Source: SB15 sp964639245
GTDB lineage: Bacteria; Chloroflexota; Anaerolineae; Aggregatilineales; J027
DNA: 35,921 nucleotides
Assembly: GCA_964639245.1 (NCBI GenBank)
Contig: CAZXCU010000030.1
Span: 1-35,921 of the forward strand
Reading direction: 5' to 3'
Shown here: positions 7,805 through 15,774 of the stretch, in pieces
Layout of the letters: every line of letters starts with the position of its first letter
How positions within the stretch are numbered: the stretch's first letter is position 1
The notes under the pieces: model-generated
Database searches by the model: none
What the model was told of the DNA's origin: nothing
Seen by the model: only the letters and a program-made list of their open reading frames with translations
Made by a program: the position numbers and the translations under genes

Positions 7805-9846
7805 GCTCTGGCTCGCCGTAAATCCTTCAAACTGGCATTGAACACCTGATGGTTTGGCGCGACGACTGCCAGCAGGTCATCGCCCGCCTGTACCCGCTGC
7901 TCGGCAGGTAAGGTCTGAGTTTTCTGGTAGATGGCATCAAAATGGGCATCCAAGCTGGAGCGGAGGGAGTTGGACTGCGGCTCAGGTTCAAGCGGCTCGA
8001 TTTGAGTTTTCGAGGTATCTCTCAACCGAATGCTGATACCCCGTTCCAACAGCATCGGTTCACGTCCTTTGTTCGCCTTGAGCCGAACTGCCCAATCCTG
8101 GCGTTCATACAGGCGCGTCAGGCGGCAGGTCAGGATGATCTGGGTGGCGTAGCCGGGATCAACATAGCGGGCAAAGAGGCTGGCATTGCCTGCCTGTGGG
8201 GTGACGACCTCATCCACTGTCAGCAAGGGGCGGCTGCGGTAGGTGGGATGGTCTTTGTCCCCATCCTGCTGGGTGGCTGTGCCGGAGGCACGGCTGTAGA
8301 ACTCGGCGGTTTCGGCATCGCAGCCGCCATAGACGATCTGGGTTGCCAGACCTGTAAAGAGTGCCTGTGTGCCATCGCTGCCATAAATCAGGTGGAACTG
8401 CCCTTTAGTTTGGGCAGCAATCAGGATGGAGATACGCCGTTTGCGAACGAGGTTTACATCAGCAACTAGGCTGTCGAGCCTGCCCAGTGTGGGAAACTCA
8501 TCAAGGATGATGTTAACCGGCATGGGCAGCGGACCCTGATTGGCTTCGCCAATGCTATCCAAATCCAGCATCAGCTTGCGGAGGACTGCACCCAGATAGG
8601 AGGCATAGACCGCCCTCATTCGTCCGGGGCAAGTTAGTACAACGACAGTCGGCTGCTGCACGATCAGGTCGGCATCGAAGTCGCTGGCAGCGGTGTTCTG
8701 GCGGACATCTACGGAAGCCCAGCCTGTCAGGGCAGTGGCGAGGGTGGCGACCACATTGGAGGCGACTTTGCCATCTGAATTCACACTAGCGATGAAAGAA
8801 TTTGCCAGCAGTGCGGCATCATCTACCTGTTTGCTGAAGTCGCCTGCCATCGCCTTGAGGTCTTTGAGTGCCTCATAAATCTCGCCTAAGTTTTGATAGC
8901 GAATGAGACAGGCAGCTAGCAACGCGGCGGCACTGTCTGACCAGAATTTGTTATCCCCCTGCGCTGCTGGCACAAGGACATCCGCGATGGCACGCGCATC
9001 GGAAACGGTCTGGATGTTTTCGGCAAGGTTGAAACGCGGGGCATCCGTGCCTGTCGGATCATGAATGACCACCAAATGACCCGTCACACAGGCATAGTTG
9101 AGGATATGATGTTTGAGTTCGCCCTGTGGATCAGCCACAATCAGGCTGTGGCGGTTCATCATGTTATCCGCGATGGCGGGCAGGATGACTCCCTGCGACT
9201 TGCCCGACCCCGGACCACCCAATGCCAGAATCCCTCTGGCAGCATCTTCGCCATTTAGACAGAACATGCCCTGTCCCGCATCGAGCCGCATTTTGCGCTC
9301 TCCCCAAAATGCCCCATAGAAGGTCATGCCTTCAGGATTGGACACACGATAGCGTTTATACTCGCGGTGGGTGCAGAAATGGGATGATCCTAGTTCACCG
9401 CGCTGGACAGGTGGATTCCGCATCTGGTCGAGTCGCCCACGCAGCCAGCCGCCCGGCTGTAAGTTCTGGCAGATAACCATATTCACTAGAAAAAGGCTGA
9501 TCCAATGCCCAATGGCAAACATGAGGAGGCGCGGCTGGTTCACATAGCGCGGTGGTTGCCCGACAACGGCTTCGGGGAAACCGGTCAGGTCAGTGCTGAA
9601 GCTACGTACCACTGCAAAATGGCTGGCAATCCCGATGTAGATGAGAGAGACTAATAAGGTGATGAGCAGATGCAGCCCAATGCGGGGAAGCAGTTGGGTA
9701 TGTCCGCCTGCTTCACTGCGGCGGATGTCTGCTCCTAAACTCCACGCCAAGCCAATGACCAACATGGGCAGCAGACACAGCAGGGATGCGATGAGAATAG
9801 GGCTGCCAAGCAGTGCTTGTCCGTCGGTGAACAAGTGGTAGTACAT
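7801..9846 (-). CDS. VirD4/TraG-family type IV coupling protein, 681 aa
   Basis: This ATPase couples a relaxase-DNA complex to a conjugation channel at the inner membrane. Three hydrophobic segments lie in the first ~130 residues (near 18-40, 55-75 and 108-125), followed by a cytoplasmic ATPase. The Walker A motif is GGPGSGKS, the Walker B region is VNIILDEFPTLG, and the sensor-like segment LIAAQTKGQFHLIYG is typical of the family. Length is as expected for TraG/VirD4. The ATG follows directly on the TGA of the small membrane gene and overlaps the HU-like gene at its end. No VirB-type channel genes are visible, so they are either outside the window or supplied in trans. Confidence 0.93.
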   Translation of the reverse strand: MYYHLFTDGQALLGSPILIASLLCLLPMLVIGLAWSLGADIRRSEAGGHTQLLPRIGLHLLITLLVSLIYIGIASHFAVVRSFSTDLTGFPEAVVGQPPRYVNQPRLLMFAIGHWISLFLVNMVICQNLQPGGWLRGRLDQMRNPPVQRGELGSSHFCTHREYKRYRVSNPEGMTFYGAFWGERKMRLDAGQGMFCLNGEDAARGILALGGPGSGKSQGVILPAIADNMMNRHSLIVADPQGELKHHILNYACVTGHLVVIHDPTGTDAPRFNLAENIQTVSDARAIADVLVPAAQGDNKFWSDSAAALLAACLIRYQNLGEIYEALKDLKAMAGDFSKQVDDAALLANSFIASVNSDGKVASNVVATLATALTGWASVDVRQNTAASDFDADLIVQQPTVVVLTCPGRMRAVYASYLGAVLRKLMLDLDSIGEANQGPLPMPVNIILDEFPTLGRLDSLVADVNLVRKRRISILIAAQTKGQFHLIYGSDGTQALFTGLATQIVYGGCDAETAEFYSRASGTATQQDGDKDHPTYRSRPLLTVDEVVTPQAGNASLFARYVDPGYATQIILTCRLTRLYERQDWAVRLKANKGREPMLLERGISIRLRDTSKTQIEPLEPEPQSNSLRSSLDAHFDAIYQKTQTLPAEQRVQAGDDLLAVVAPNHQVFNASLKDLRRARA

Positions 9847-10044
9847 TCAGTCACCCGCCTTTTTACTGTATCGGATGAGCATTTGCACCGCCAATGAACC
9901 AATAATGGTGAGGAGAATGAGGGTCAGATAGAAGGCATCCAGCAGCCCGACACCCAACAGCCCTAAGATACTCAGTATGATGTTGAAGGCGATCCCGACT
10001 AGCAGTATGCCAATGATGGTAGGATGAGCCAGTTTGCTGATCAT
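9847..10044 (-). CDS. Small two-helix membrane protein, 65 aa
   Basis: I choose the ATG at 10044 because it overlaps the upstream stop as ATGA and has a GGGAGAGGAAC ribosome-binding site; a start at 10062 has weaker support. The protein has two hydrophobic stretches, roughly residues 6-30 and 34-56, and a short basic tail (RYSKKAGD). It sits between the relaxase-like gene and the coupling ATPase, so a role as a membrane accessory of the coupling protein or transfer apparatus is reasonable but inferred. No family is recognised. Confidence 0.65.
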   Translation of the reverse strand: MISKLAHPTIIGILLVGIAFNIILSILGLLGVGLLDAFYLTLILLTIIGSLAVQMLIRYSKKAGD

Positions 10045-10874
10045 GTTCCTCTCCCAAACCAAGCATCCAGATCATCTTTATCATGGTCAAGTGAGGTCAG
10101 CCATGCGTTGAAAGCCTCTGGGGTAGTGACCTGTGGCGGGATGTCTGTGGGTGATAGCCCTTGAGTGTGAAGCTGCTCTGCTAGTTCAGACAGGTTGGGT
10201 GGGAGTACAACATCCCCCTGCATCTCTTGAAAGTATTTCTTAAGAGCTTCCTCTTGCTGAATGGCAGCCCATTGAACACGCCATTCCACGCCAAGCTGAC
10301 GATCCATGTGCAGCTCAAATAGGTCTTCCACCAGTTCGTTGAATTCACGCAGGTCCGTCGGGCGGTTGTCAAAGCGTTCGCGTCCGGCGGCGGTTTCCAC
10401 CGTGCCAGGGAGAATGATGTGGGTATGAAGCTGTGACAAGCCTTCTTCCGATGTTGATCTGTCGTGCAGCACATAACTGTAGGTAGGATCAACATAGCCC
10501 CGTGCTTCAAACCACTGCTCAACCACCTCTTCGGTCAGATTTTGCACAAATTCATGGCGGTCTTGCTCATCCTCAATGAGTGTCATCAGGCGCGGTTTGG
10601 GACTGAGCATCACACTCCACGCCAGACGATCATCGCTGGTGTGAGCCTGACAGCTTGCCAGAATTTCACGGTGCGTGCTACCCAAGCCATGATCTACCCA
10701 GCGTCGTCCGCCTGCGGGTGCTTTTACATCTCGGTCATCCCTGTACGTGAAGTAGCGCAGCTTCTCTTTGAGTGACTGCACACCCGTCCCATAACCTGTG
10801 CGCTGGGGGTGTATCCAGCGTAAGTTCGACCAGATTGTACCGCGTCGTTCGCGTTTGCCCTTTGGTTTTGCCAT
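10041..10874 (-). CDS. Relaxase-like HxH protein, 277 aa
   Basis: The central region has LHTHIILPG, with the two histidines of an HxH metal-binding motif typical of HUH relaxases (MobA/VirD2-like). It is preceded by a strand with a conserved YSYVLHDRST pattern and followed by a helix with HMDRQLG. Relaxases nick the transfer origin and remain bound to the 5' end through a tyrosine; candidate tyrosines lie in the N-terminal third but I cannot assign one. It lies between an RHH protein and a coupling ATPase, the usual arrangement for relaxosome genes. It is short for a relaxase and has no helicase or primase tail. A diverged or accessory HUH protein remains possible. Confidence 0.7.
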   Translation of the reverse strand: MAKPKGKRERRGTIWSNLRWIHPQRTGYGTGVQSLKEKLRYFTYRDDRDVKAPAGGRRWVDHGLGSTHREILASCQAHTSDDRLAWSVMLSPKPRLMTLIEDEQDRHEFVQNLTEEVVEQWFEARGYVDPTYSYVLHDRSTSEEGLSQLHTHIILPGTVETAAGRERFDNRPTDLREFNELVEDLFELHMDRQLGVEWRVQWAAIQQEEALKKYFQEMQGDVVLPPNLSELAEQLHTQGLSPTDIPPQVTTPEAFNAWLTSLDHDKDDLDAWFGRGT

Positions 10875-10880
10875 TGTGGG

Positions 10881-11327
10881 CTACTCCGGTTGAATGTTCT
10901 CGTCTTTGCGGACAGCGTTGGCAGCTTCAAGCAGTCGCTTGGAGAGCTTCTTGCTGTCTACAATAGAGCTTTCGATCAGCAGGAGCGGGTCAAGATCGCG
11001 CCCATCGCGGCTTTTGATGATATAGACAAACAACCGAGCCACCAGCAGCAGGAGCGCGTGTAGGGTGAACAGCATGGTTTGTTCATGCAGGCTCAGACTG
11101 CGCTGTAGTGATTTACTGAAATGTTTGCGGCTGCCAATCAGGTCTTCTTCGTTGTCCAAATACAACCGGATAGCTTCGCGTACCGCATCGCTGGTTTTGA
11201 ACTTGGGGTCGCGGCGGTTGGTGACGACTTGGCACAGCTTTTCCCACATGGCTTGGGTCATGCTGATGCTGCTGCGATGAGCATAGCGAAAGTCCTCATC
11301 GCTGTTCAATTGATAATCTTCTTGCAT
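10881..11327 (-). CDS. Ribbon-helix-helix relaxosome accessory protein (MobC-like), 148 aa
   Basis: The start is the ATG at 11327, which has GGAGAGGAAATTCC upstream; an ATG at 11372 in frame has no such site. Residues ~20-65 (SISMTQAMWEKL, then TSDAVREAIRLYL) match a ribbon-helix-helix DNA-binding unit. A hydrophobic stretch (LFTLHALLLLVARLFVYII) around residues 85-105 could be an amphipathic or membrane helix, unusual for a plain RHH regulator. It is the first gene of the transfer operon, and its stop is 6 bp before the relaxase-like start. By analogy with MobC/TraM-type proteins it may bind the transfer origin and regulate the operon. Confidence 0.68.
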   Translation of the reverse strand: MQEDYQLNSDEDFRYAHRSSISMTQAMWEKLCQVVTNRRDPKFKTSDAVREAIRLYLDNEEDLIGSRKHFSKSLQRSLSLHEQTMLFTLHALLLLVARLFVYIIKSRDGRDLDPLLLIESSIVDSKKLSKRLLEAANAVRKDENIQPE

Positions 11328-11572
11328 GGAATTTCCTCTCCAGATAGCAGTGCTAAACTGGCGGCAGTACATTGCTTGAGAGGGCTGTTAAATTGATTGA
11401 TTATAGGGTTAGTTTTGTGAGGAATGAGGATATTATACTAGAGTTTTAAATGGTGTACTAGTGGTGGATGAAACCGGATGCATTTCAAGTTAGTGGGAAT
11501 AGACATAGGGCCAAGCAATTTGAGTGACAATTACGGCAGCCTGCCACTAATGTAAAATACACCCGGATAAAA
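11328..11572. other. Intergenic region upstream of the transfer operon (possible oriT/promoter)
   Basis: About 245 bp without a supportable gene between the transfer operon and the mercury island. It is clearly AT-richer than its surroundings and contains the promoter region of the RHH-relaxase operon by position. Transfer origins often lie here in mobilizable elements, but I could not identify a convincing nic site or strong inverted repeat by eye. Confidence 0.35.
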
Positions 11573-11836
11573 CTAATCCTTCATTTCCCGAACCTGCTGT
11601 ACACGATACGTTTCAGTAGGTTTCATTGCCCACCAAAACGTGAGTAGCAAACTGAGTATGAAAACAACGGTGGTTACTCCCACAATAATGGATTGGTGAT
11701 TGGCTAACCATACACTAAATCCAGTTCCAGCAGTCAGTGACAAAATAAGCGGGATTGTTATTGGGAGATGGCAGGGGCAGCTAATGAAAGCGATTACCCC
11801 TGATACAGAACTACGTATTTCTTTCCATGTAGCCAT
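11573..11836 (-). CDS. MerE-like mercury transport membrane protein, 87 aa
   Basis: This small protein has an N-terminal hydrophobic segment carrying CPCHLP, then a second hydrophobic segment around residues 50-70 (IIVGVTTVVFILSLLLTFWW). Two membrane helices with a CPCHLP motif in the first are the signature of MerE, a broad mercury (and methylmercury) transporter of mer operons. It is slightly longer than typical MerE, with a charged tail. It is the last gene of the operon 13845-11573, with a good ribosome-binding site (GAGGAGAATTC). Since recognisable MerT and MerP are absent from this island, it is the best candidate importer. Family assignment is by motif and context only. Confidence 0.7.
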   Translation of the reverse strand: MATWKEIRSSVSGVIAFISCPCHLPITIPLILSLTAGTGFSVWLANHQSIIVGVTTVVFILSLLLTFWWAMKPTETYRVQQVREMKD

Positions 11837-11859
11837 TTATGAATTCTCCTCATATTCAA

Positions 11860-12555
11860 TCAAATATCAAGGAATGGGTTCAGAACAACCTGATAGTAGA
11901 TCAGGTAAATTCCGGCAATAATCAACGCTAATGCACTGAGTCCCTTGACATAAGGCATGAGGCGGCGCACGTATTGGGTTATAGCACCTTGAAACAAGGC
12001 AGTTGCCAATGCTAGGGTCGTAATGACCGTGCCCATGCCAAAACTATAAGCAAAGAACAGGGCAACACCCGATACCCATTCATCAACCGCTAATGACCCC
12101 GCAAATACCGATAAGAAAACAGGTAGGGTGCAGCTCAACGATATAGCGGCATAAGCGACACCATAAAGAAACATTCCCCAGGGTCCCTTGGTGGTGGTAT
12201 CAAACTGGGGAATGGGAATGGGCAGAGCGATGCCATTGCCAAGAAGGAAACGCACTCCTAGCAGGATGAGAATCAATCCGACCCCGATCCCAATCCAAGG
12301 GGTAGTTTCGATCAACACTCGTCCACCAGCGGTTAAGATAATTCCCGCAATCACAAAAACCACCAGAAACCCTGCGGTCACCCACAACCCCAACCAGAAT
12401 GCTCGCGCCAACCGTTCATAAAGCTCAACATCGTCTCGATCATCACCGCCTGTCAGATAGTAAGTAATGAAAGTTGGCAGCATAGCAAAACCACAGGGAT
12501 TGACACTGGCTAACATTCCAGCCGAAAAAGCAAAGACAAGTGCTGCTCCATCCAT
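11860..12555 (-). CDS. CcdA/DsbD-type transmembrane thiol electron-transport protein, 231 aa
   Basis: Six hydrophobic segments span most of the protein. The first contains SVNPCGFAMLPTF and a later one contains SLSCTLPVF; the paired membrane cysteines are the redox centre of CcdA/DsbD, which carries electrons from cytoplasmic thioredoxin across the membrane. It follows a TlpA-like gene by 2 bp and precedes a MerE-like gene, so it would supply reducing power to the membrane-anchored thioredoxin-like proteins encoded alongside. In the mer setting, this could keep extracytoplasmic mercury-binding thiols reduced (inference). Length and topology fit the CcdA family. Confidence 0.85.
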   Translation of the reverse strand: MDGAALVFAFSAGMLASVNPCGFAMLPTFITYYLTGGDDRDDVELYERLARAFWLGLWVTAGFLVVFVIAGIILTAGGRVLIETTPWIGIGVGLILILLGVRFLLGNGIALPIPIPQFDTTTKGPWGMFLYGVAYAAISLSCTLPVFLSVFAGSLAVDEWVSGVALFFAYSFGMGTVITTLALATALFQGAITQYVRRLMPYVKGLSALALIIAGIYLIYYQVVLNPFLDI

Positions 12556-12557
12556 AC

Positions 12558-13106
12558 TTATAGTACCTTTCTTAACTCATTCCGAAGGGTATCATAGGGT
12601 GTTGGATAGGTATCCCGATAGATTTCCTTGCCATCCCTATCCAAAATGATGGTTGTGTCCAAGGCACGGATATTATAGCTTCGGCTGAAACTGCCACCCT
12701 GGTCAAACGCCCAGATCAGTCCATTGTCGCCTACGATATTGATAAAATCCTGTAGGGTCTCCTGTGTACTGGAAGGGTCAATATCCACAACAACAACTTG
12801 TAATTCGTCACCATATTCAGCTTTTAGTTGTGCTAGAGCCTTCGCTTCAGGAATACACGTTCCGCACCAGTATGCCATTGAGAAAATGATAGTTGCCTGG
12901 GATTCAGGGTGAGGAATGTAGATATCAGATTCATTAAGTGCTACCAGTGGTGCTGGATTGCCTGATACCTTGGCAGGGCTGCTGGACACTGTGCTGCTGC
13001 TGTAGAGTGCATATGCAACTCCAGCAACGGCAACCACCACGAATGCAACAAGTAAACCGTTCCAGACCTTATTTGTTCTTGCCTGTCGCTTCTTGTGTTT
13101 ACTCAT
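12558..13106 (-). CDS. Membrane-anchored TlpA-like thioredoxin, CGTC type, 182 aa
   Basis: A basic N-terminus and one hydrophobic helix (residues ~15-35) anchor it in the membrane with the catalytic domain outside. The thioredoxin domain contains AYWCGTCIPEAKAL, a CGTC active site at the start of the first helix, and later LIWAFDQGG and a strand with TTIILDRDG that includes the usual TlpA landmarks apart from a cis-proline I cannot place. It is most similar to the 184-aa protein at 15209-15763, which shares VRALDTTII-like and YETLR-like ends. It is co-transcribed with the CcdA-like gene, its probable electron donor. Confidence 0.85.
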   Translation of the reverse strand: MSKHKKRQARTNKVWNGLLVAFVVVAVAGVAYALYSSSTVSSSPAKVSGNPAPLVALNESDIYIPHPESQATIIFSMAYWCGTCIPEAKALAQLKAEYGDELQVVVVDIDPSSTQETLQDFINIVGDNGLIWAFDQGGSFSRSYNIRALDTTIILDRDGKEIYRDTYPTPYDTLRNELRKVL

Positions 13107-13125
13107 AATATAGCTCCGGTGTCAG

Positions 13126-13845
13126 TTATCGAGCCAGCGCGGCTTCAATTTGCTCCTGGAAAGTTTCATAGGAGGTGGTTGTGTTATCTCGAAAGAGAAT
13201 GTTCCCTTGACTATTCATAATGACTGTGGAGTTACTGTCTACCTCGTAGACTTCCCGAAACGAACCATCGTAATCAATAGCCCAGGTTAAATTCGTTGCT
13301 CCTAGTGCATCGGCAAACCAGCTTACGGATTCTGGATCGCCGTTATAGATTTCGACAAAAATCCCATGAACCATATCGGTTCCATATTCATTTTGAATGC
13401 GGGATAGGTTTCGCACTTCAATCCCACATGAAGGGCATCCCAAAACAGCTGCTCCTGCCGTCAGAATCGTCAATTGACTGTCCGGGTCGGGGATTTGGAT
13501 AGAAGTATTGTTCGCATTGGCCAGTCTCAATACACTGCCTGCTTCACCTGAATTGTTATCGGGCAGAGGCGAGATCTCGGCAGGTGCAGGGATAACTACA
13601 TCATTAGTAGATTCATTTATATCACTTGCAAACGAGGACGCAGAACCCTCTTCAAGTGGATTACTTCGAGAAGCCGCGATGGGGAGTGTCAAACTTGCGC
13701 CTGTACTGCCTGTGTCAGATGATCCCACGTCAATCGGAAGGAACTGGCGATTGTTGGCGAAGACATAGATGATGACAACCGCCCCCATAAGCATTAACAA
13801 CACTAGTGTATAAGTTTTTACAGAACGAGGCGCGTTGATCTTCAT
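13126..13845 (-). CDS. Membrane-anchored thioredoxin-fold protein, CPSC type, 239 aa
   Basis: An N-terminal membrane helix (residues ~10-30) is followed by a ~90-residue Ser/Asp-rich linker and a thioredoxin-like domain in which the active site reads LGCPSCGIEV. The domain then matches the C-terminal half of the 303-aa HMA-fused protein at 14194-15105 (shared QNEYGTD, IYN, ATNLxWxID and STVIMN segments), so the two are paralogues. It is the first gene of an operon, preceded by a MerR-type promoter at 13882-13912. Likely role: a surface-exposed redox-active dithiol receiving electrons through the adjacent CcdA-like protein, or a mercury ligand. Neither is proven by sequence. Confidence 0.75.
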   Translation of the reverse strand: MKINAPRSVKTYTLVLLMLMGAVVIIYVFANNRQFLPIDVGSSDTGSTGASLTLPIAASRSNPLEEGSASSFASDINESTNDVVIPAPAEISPLPDNNSGEAGSVLRLANANNTSIQIPDPDSQLTILTAGAAVLGCPSCGIEVRNLSRIQNEYGTDMVHGIFVEIYNGDPESVSWFADALGATNLTWAIDYDGSFREVYEVDSNSTVIMNSQGNILFRDNTTTSYETFQEQIEAALAR

Positions 13846-13881
13846 GATTCTATCCTCAATATTGATTTATTCTTCAGTCTA

Positions 13882-13912
13882 ATGATGTGGCTTCCAGCCG
13901 CTAGAAGGTCAA
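13882..13912 (-). promoter_or_regulatory. MerR-type promoter/operator (operon E)
   Basis: On the minus strand, TTGACC (complement of 13907-13912) is separated by 19 bp from CATCAT (complement of 13882-13887). The spacer holds an imperfect dyad, CTTCTAGCGGCTGGAAG. A 19-bp spacer is diagnostic of promoters that MerR-family proteins activate by untwisting. It lies 37 bp upstream of the start at 13845. The -10 box is weaker than in the sister sites. Confidence 0.7.
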
Positions 13913-13943
13913 GTCTGGTAAGTAGTCCACTGAGCATTTCTCA

Positions 13944-14153
13944 TCAAATGCTAATCATCTGTTCACCCTGAGTTTGTGGGGCATCAAGTAAGTCTCGAAG
14001 AGGCGATTCAAGAATACCGCCGCATTCTGGACAATTTGGCTCTGTATCAGCACAAAGTTCGCCGCAGACCATACATTGCAACTGACCCTGGTAGATTGCT
14101 TGCAGCATTTCAATGACTTCTTCATAACTGCTACCGCCTGTACCACAGCACAT
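13944..14153 (-). CDS. Small zinc-ribbon protein with N-terminal Cys-Cys, 69 aa
   Basis: It begins MCCGTGG, placing a vicinal cysteine pair at residues 2-3. A double CxxC zinc ribbon follows (CMVCGELC and CPECG) in the middle, then a polar tail. It has a clear ribosome-binding site (AGAGGAAAAAGA) and lies downstream of the HMA-thioredoxin fusion in the same operon. Vicinal cysteines can bind Hg(II), as at the MerA C-terminus, so a metal-binding or chaperone role is possible. Alternatively it is a rubredoxin-like or regulatory zinc ribbon. I do not recognise a named family. Confidence 0.65.
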   Translation of the reverse strand: MCCGTGGSSYEEVIEMLQAIYQGQLQCMVCGELCADTEPNCPECGGILESPLRDLLDAPQTQGEQMISI

Positions 14154-14193
14154 TCTTTTTCCTCTTGAGCACTTAATGCTTAGGAAATTCCAC

Positions 14194-15105
14194 TTATGAT
14201 TGAACCAGAGCCATCTCTATTTGCTCTTTGAGTGTTTCGTAGGGTGTGACTACGTTGTCACGATAGAGGATTTCACCCGAACGATTCATTATCACGGTAG
14301 AGTCAATATCAACCTGATAGCCTTGCTTAAAGGAACCATCCGCATCAATCGTCCAGATGAGATTCGTGGCTTCGAGCATGTTGGCGAACCATGCCAGATT
14401 TTCAGGACCGCCATAGTTATAGATGTCAACGAAGATCGTTTGGATTGAGTCAGTACCGTATTCATTTTGGAGTTGAGCCAGAGTTTGGGCCTCAATACCG
14501 CAGGTGGCACAGCCCGCTAACCCGGCTAAGAGGATAGTCACTTCGCTGTCTGGGTCGGGAATTTGCGCTGTGCGTTCTCCGAAAGCGAGTGACACAGCAT
14601 TGACCGGAGCGATGTCGGAAGCAAACCAGTCGAGAGAATTCTCTGTAAATTCATATTCTTCGAGGGGAACTACCGGGAGTACCATGCTCGCGCCTGTCCC
14701 ATCAACGGCCACCTCACCCAGACCGATAGGCAGAGCTTCCTGATGGCTGCTGAAAACATAGGCGACTGTGCCCGCCCCGGCAAGCATCAGTGCCAACAGG
14801 AACAGGGTCAGCCAGCGTTTTGATGCACGTTGTTTCGACTTGGACATAACGACCTCCTGACCGTCATCATTTCGAGAGATAGAAAAATCCGCTATATATC
14901 CGGCATCGTGGAGGGCTTTTGCGATCTGTTCCGGTGCGACTTGATCCGATTCAAATTCGATGCGGGTTCGCCCACCACGCAAATAGTCAACCGTCACAGA
15001 TTGAACACCCTTGATCTGGTGTAGTGCATACTCAACCGACATGACACACCCTGCACAGGTCATACCCCGCACCTTAAATTCCATTGTGGTTATTGGCTCG
15101 GTCAT
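14194..15105 (-). CDS. HMA domain - membrane helix - thioredoxin-fold fusion, 303 aa
   Basis: Residues ~8-73 are a heavy-metal-associated domain with GMTCAGC (MerP/CopZ type). A basic stretch and one membrane helix follow at ~98-118, then a linker and a thioredoxin-like domain with AGCATCGIEAQTL as active site. Its last ~140 residues are paralogous to the CPSC protein at 13126-13845. With a single membrane helix, the HMA domain and the thioredoxin domain should lie on opposite sides of the membrane; basic residues before the helix suggest HMA inside, thioredoxin outside. The protein could pass Hg(II) between membrane-flanking thiols. It is first in its operon, with a MerR-type promoter at 15140-15170. 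I know of no named family with this arrangement. Confidence 0.8.
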   Translation of the reverse strand: MTEPITTMEFKVRGMTCAGCVMSVEYALHQIKGVQSVTVDYLRGGRTRIEFESDQVAPEQIAKALHDAGYIADFSISRNDDGQEVVMSKSKQRASKRWLTLFLLALMLAGAGTVAYVFSSHQEALPIGLGEVAVDGTGASMVLPVVPLEEYEFTENSLDWFASDIAPVNAVSLAFGERTAQIPDPDSEVTILLAGLAGCATCGIEAQTLAQLQNEYGTDSIQTIFVDIYNYGGPENLAWFANMLEATNLIWTIDADGSFKQGYQVDIDSTVIMNRSGEILYRDNVVTPYETLKEQIEMALVQS

Positions 15106-15139
15106 GTTTCATTCCTCATTGGTATCAATCTATGACCGC

Positions 15140-15170
15140 AGTCTAACCCTTCCAGTTGCTACAAGGTCAA
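15140..15170 (-). promoter_or_regulatory. MerR-type promoter/operator (operon D)
   Basis: On the minus strand, TTGACC (complement of 15165-15170), a 19-bp spacer (TTGTAGCAACTGGAAGGGT) and TAGACT (complement of 15140-15145). The spacer keeps a degenerate dyad related to CTTCTAGCNGCTAGAAG. It lies 35 bp upstream of the ATG at 15105. Confidence 0.75.
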
Positions 15171-15208
15171 GAGAGTATCTCAAATTCCTTATGTAGTTCT
15201 CATGTTGT

Positions 15209-15763
15209 TTACAAGAGTTGTAAGATAGTCTCTCGTAGGGTTTCATAAGATGTTGGGCGAATATCCCGATAGACTTCATACCCATCTGCATTGACAATGA
15301 TGGTTGTATCCAAGGCCCGCACGTTATAGTGCTGCATAAACTCAGCGTCAGGATCAAATGCCCAGGTGAGACGATTCTCTCCGACTTCATCAATGAAGGT
15401 TTGCAGCAGTTCAGGATTCACCCCTGGGTCTAGGTCAATCACCACGATCCGCACACCCTGCGCTTCATACTCCTCGAAAAGCCGAGCCAGTGCCTGCGCT
15501 TCTGGCACACAGGTGGTACACCAGTAGGACATGGCAAAGAGAACCGTCACCTTGCCGCGATCTTCCAAAAGATTAACCGCCTGCCCGTCCAGTGTTGGCA
15601 GGGTAACGGCGGGAACTGGTGTTCTTGGTATTGTCTCGTCAGAATCAAGCTGATTCGCAGAGGAAATCACGCCGCTGCTGCTGAAAACGCGAATCATCAG
15701 GAGACTGCCAACCAGCATTAAGAGCAGCAATCCACCTGTAATGAGTTGCTTTGTGTTTTTCAA
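15209..15763 (-). CDS. Membrane-anchored TlpA-like thioredoxin, CTTC type, 184 aa
   Basis: It starts at a TTG codon at 15763, preceded by AAGGAGGCCAAC; no in-frame ATG fits. An N-terminal membrane helix (residues ~8-28) leads into a thioredoxin domain whose active site reads SYWCTTCVPEAQAL. Later segments (VVIDLDPG, WAFDPD, NVRALDTTIIV) match the 182-aa CGTC protein at 12558-13106, its closest relative in the window. It is the last gene of the operon with the second merR, the cyclase and the disulfide reductase. Probable role: extracytoplasmic thiol redox; the direction of transfer cannot be read from sequence. Confidence 0.82.
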   Translation of the reverse strand: MKNTKQLITGGLLLLMLVGSLLMIRVFSSSGVISSANQLDSDETIPRTPVPAVTLPTLDGQAVNLLEDRGKVTVLFAMSYWCTTCVPEAQALARLFEEYEAQGVRIVVIDLDPGVNPELLQTFIDEVGENRLTWAFDPDAEFMQHYNVRALDTTIIVNADGYEVYRDIRPTSYETLRETILQLL

Positions 15764-15774
15764 AGTTGGCCTCC

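Noticed and set aside
11328..11572. A defined oriT nic site
   Set aside because: No recognisable nic consensus or strong inverted repeat could be read by eye.
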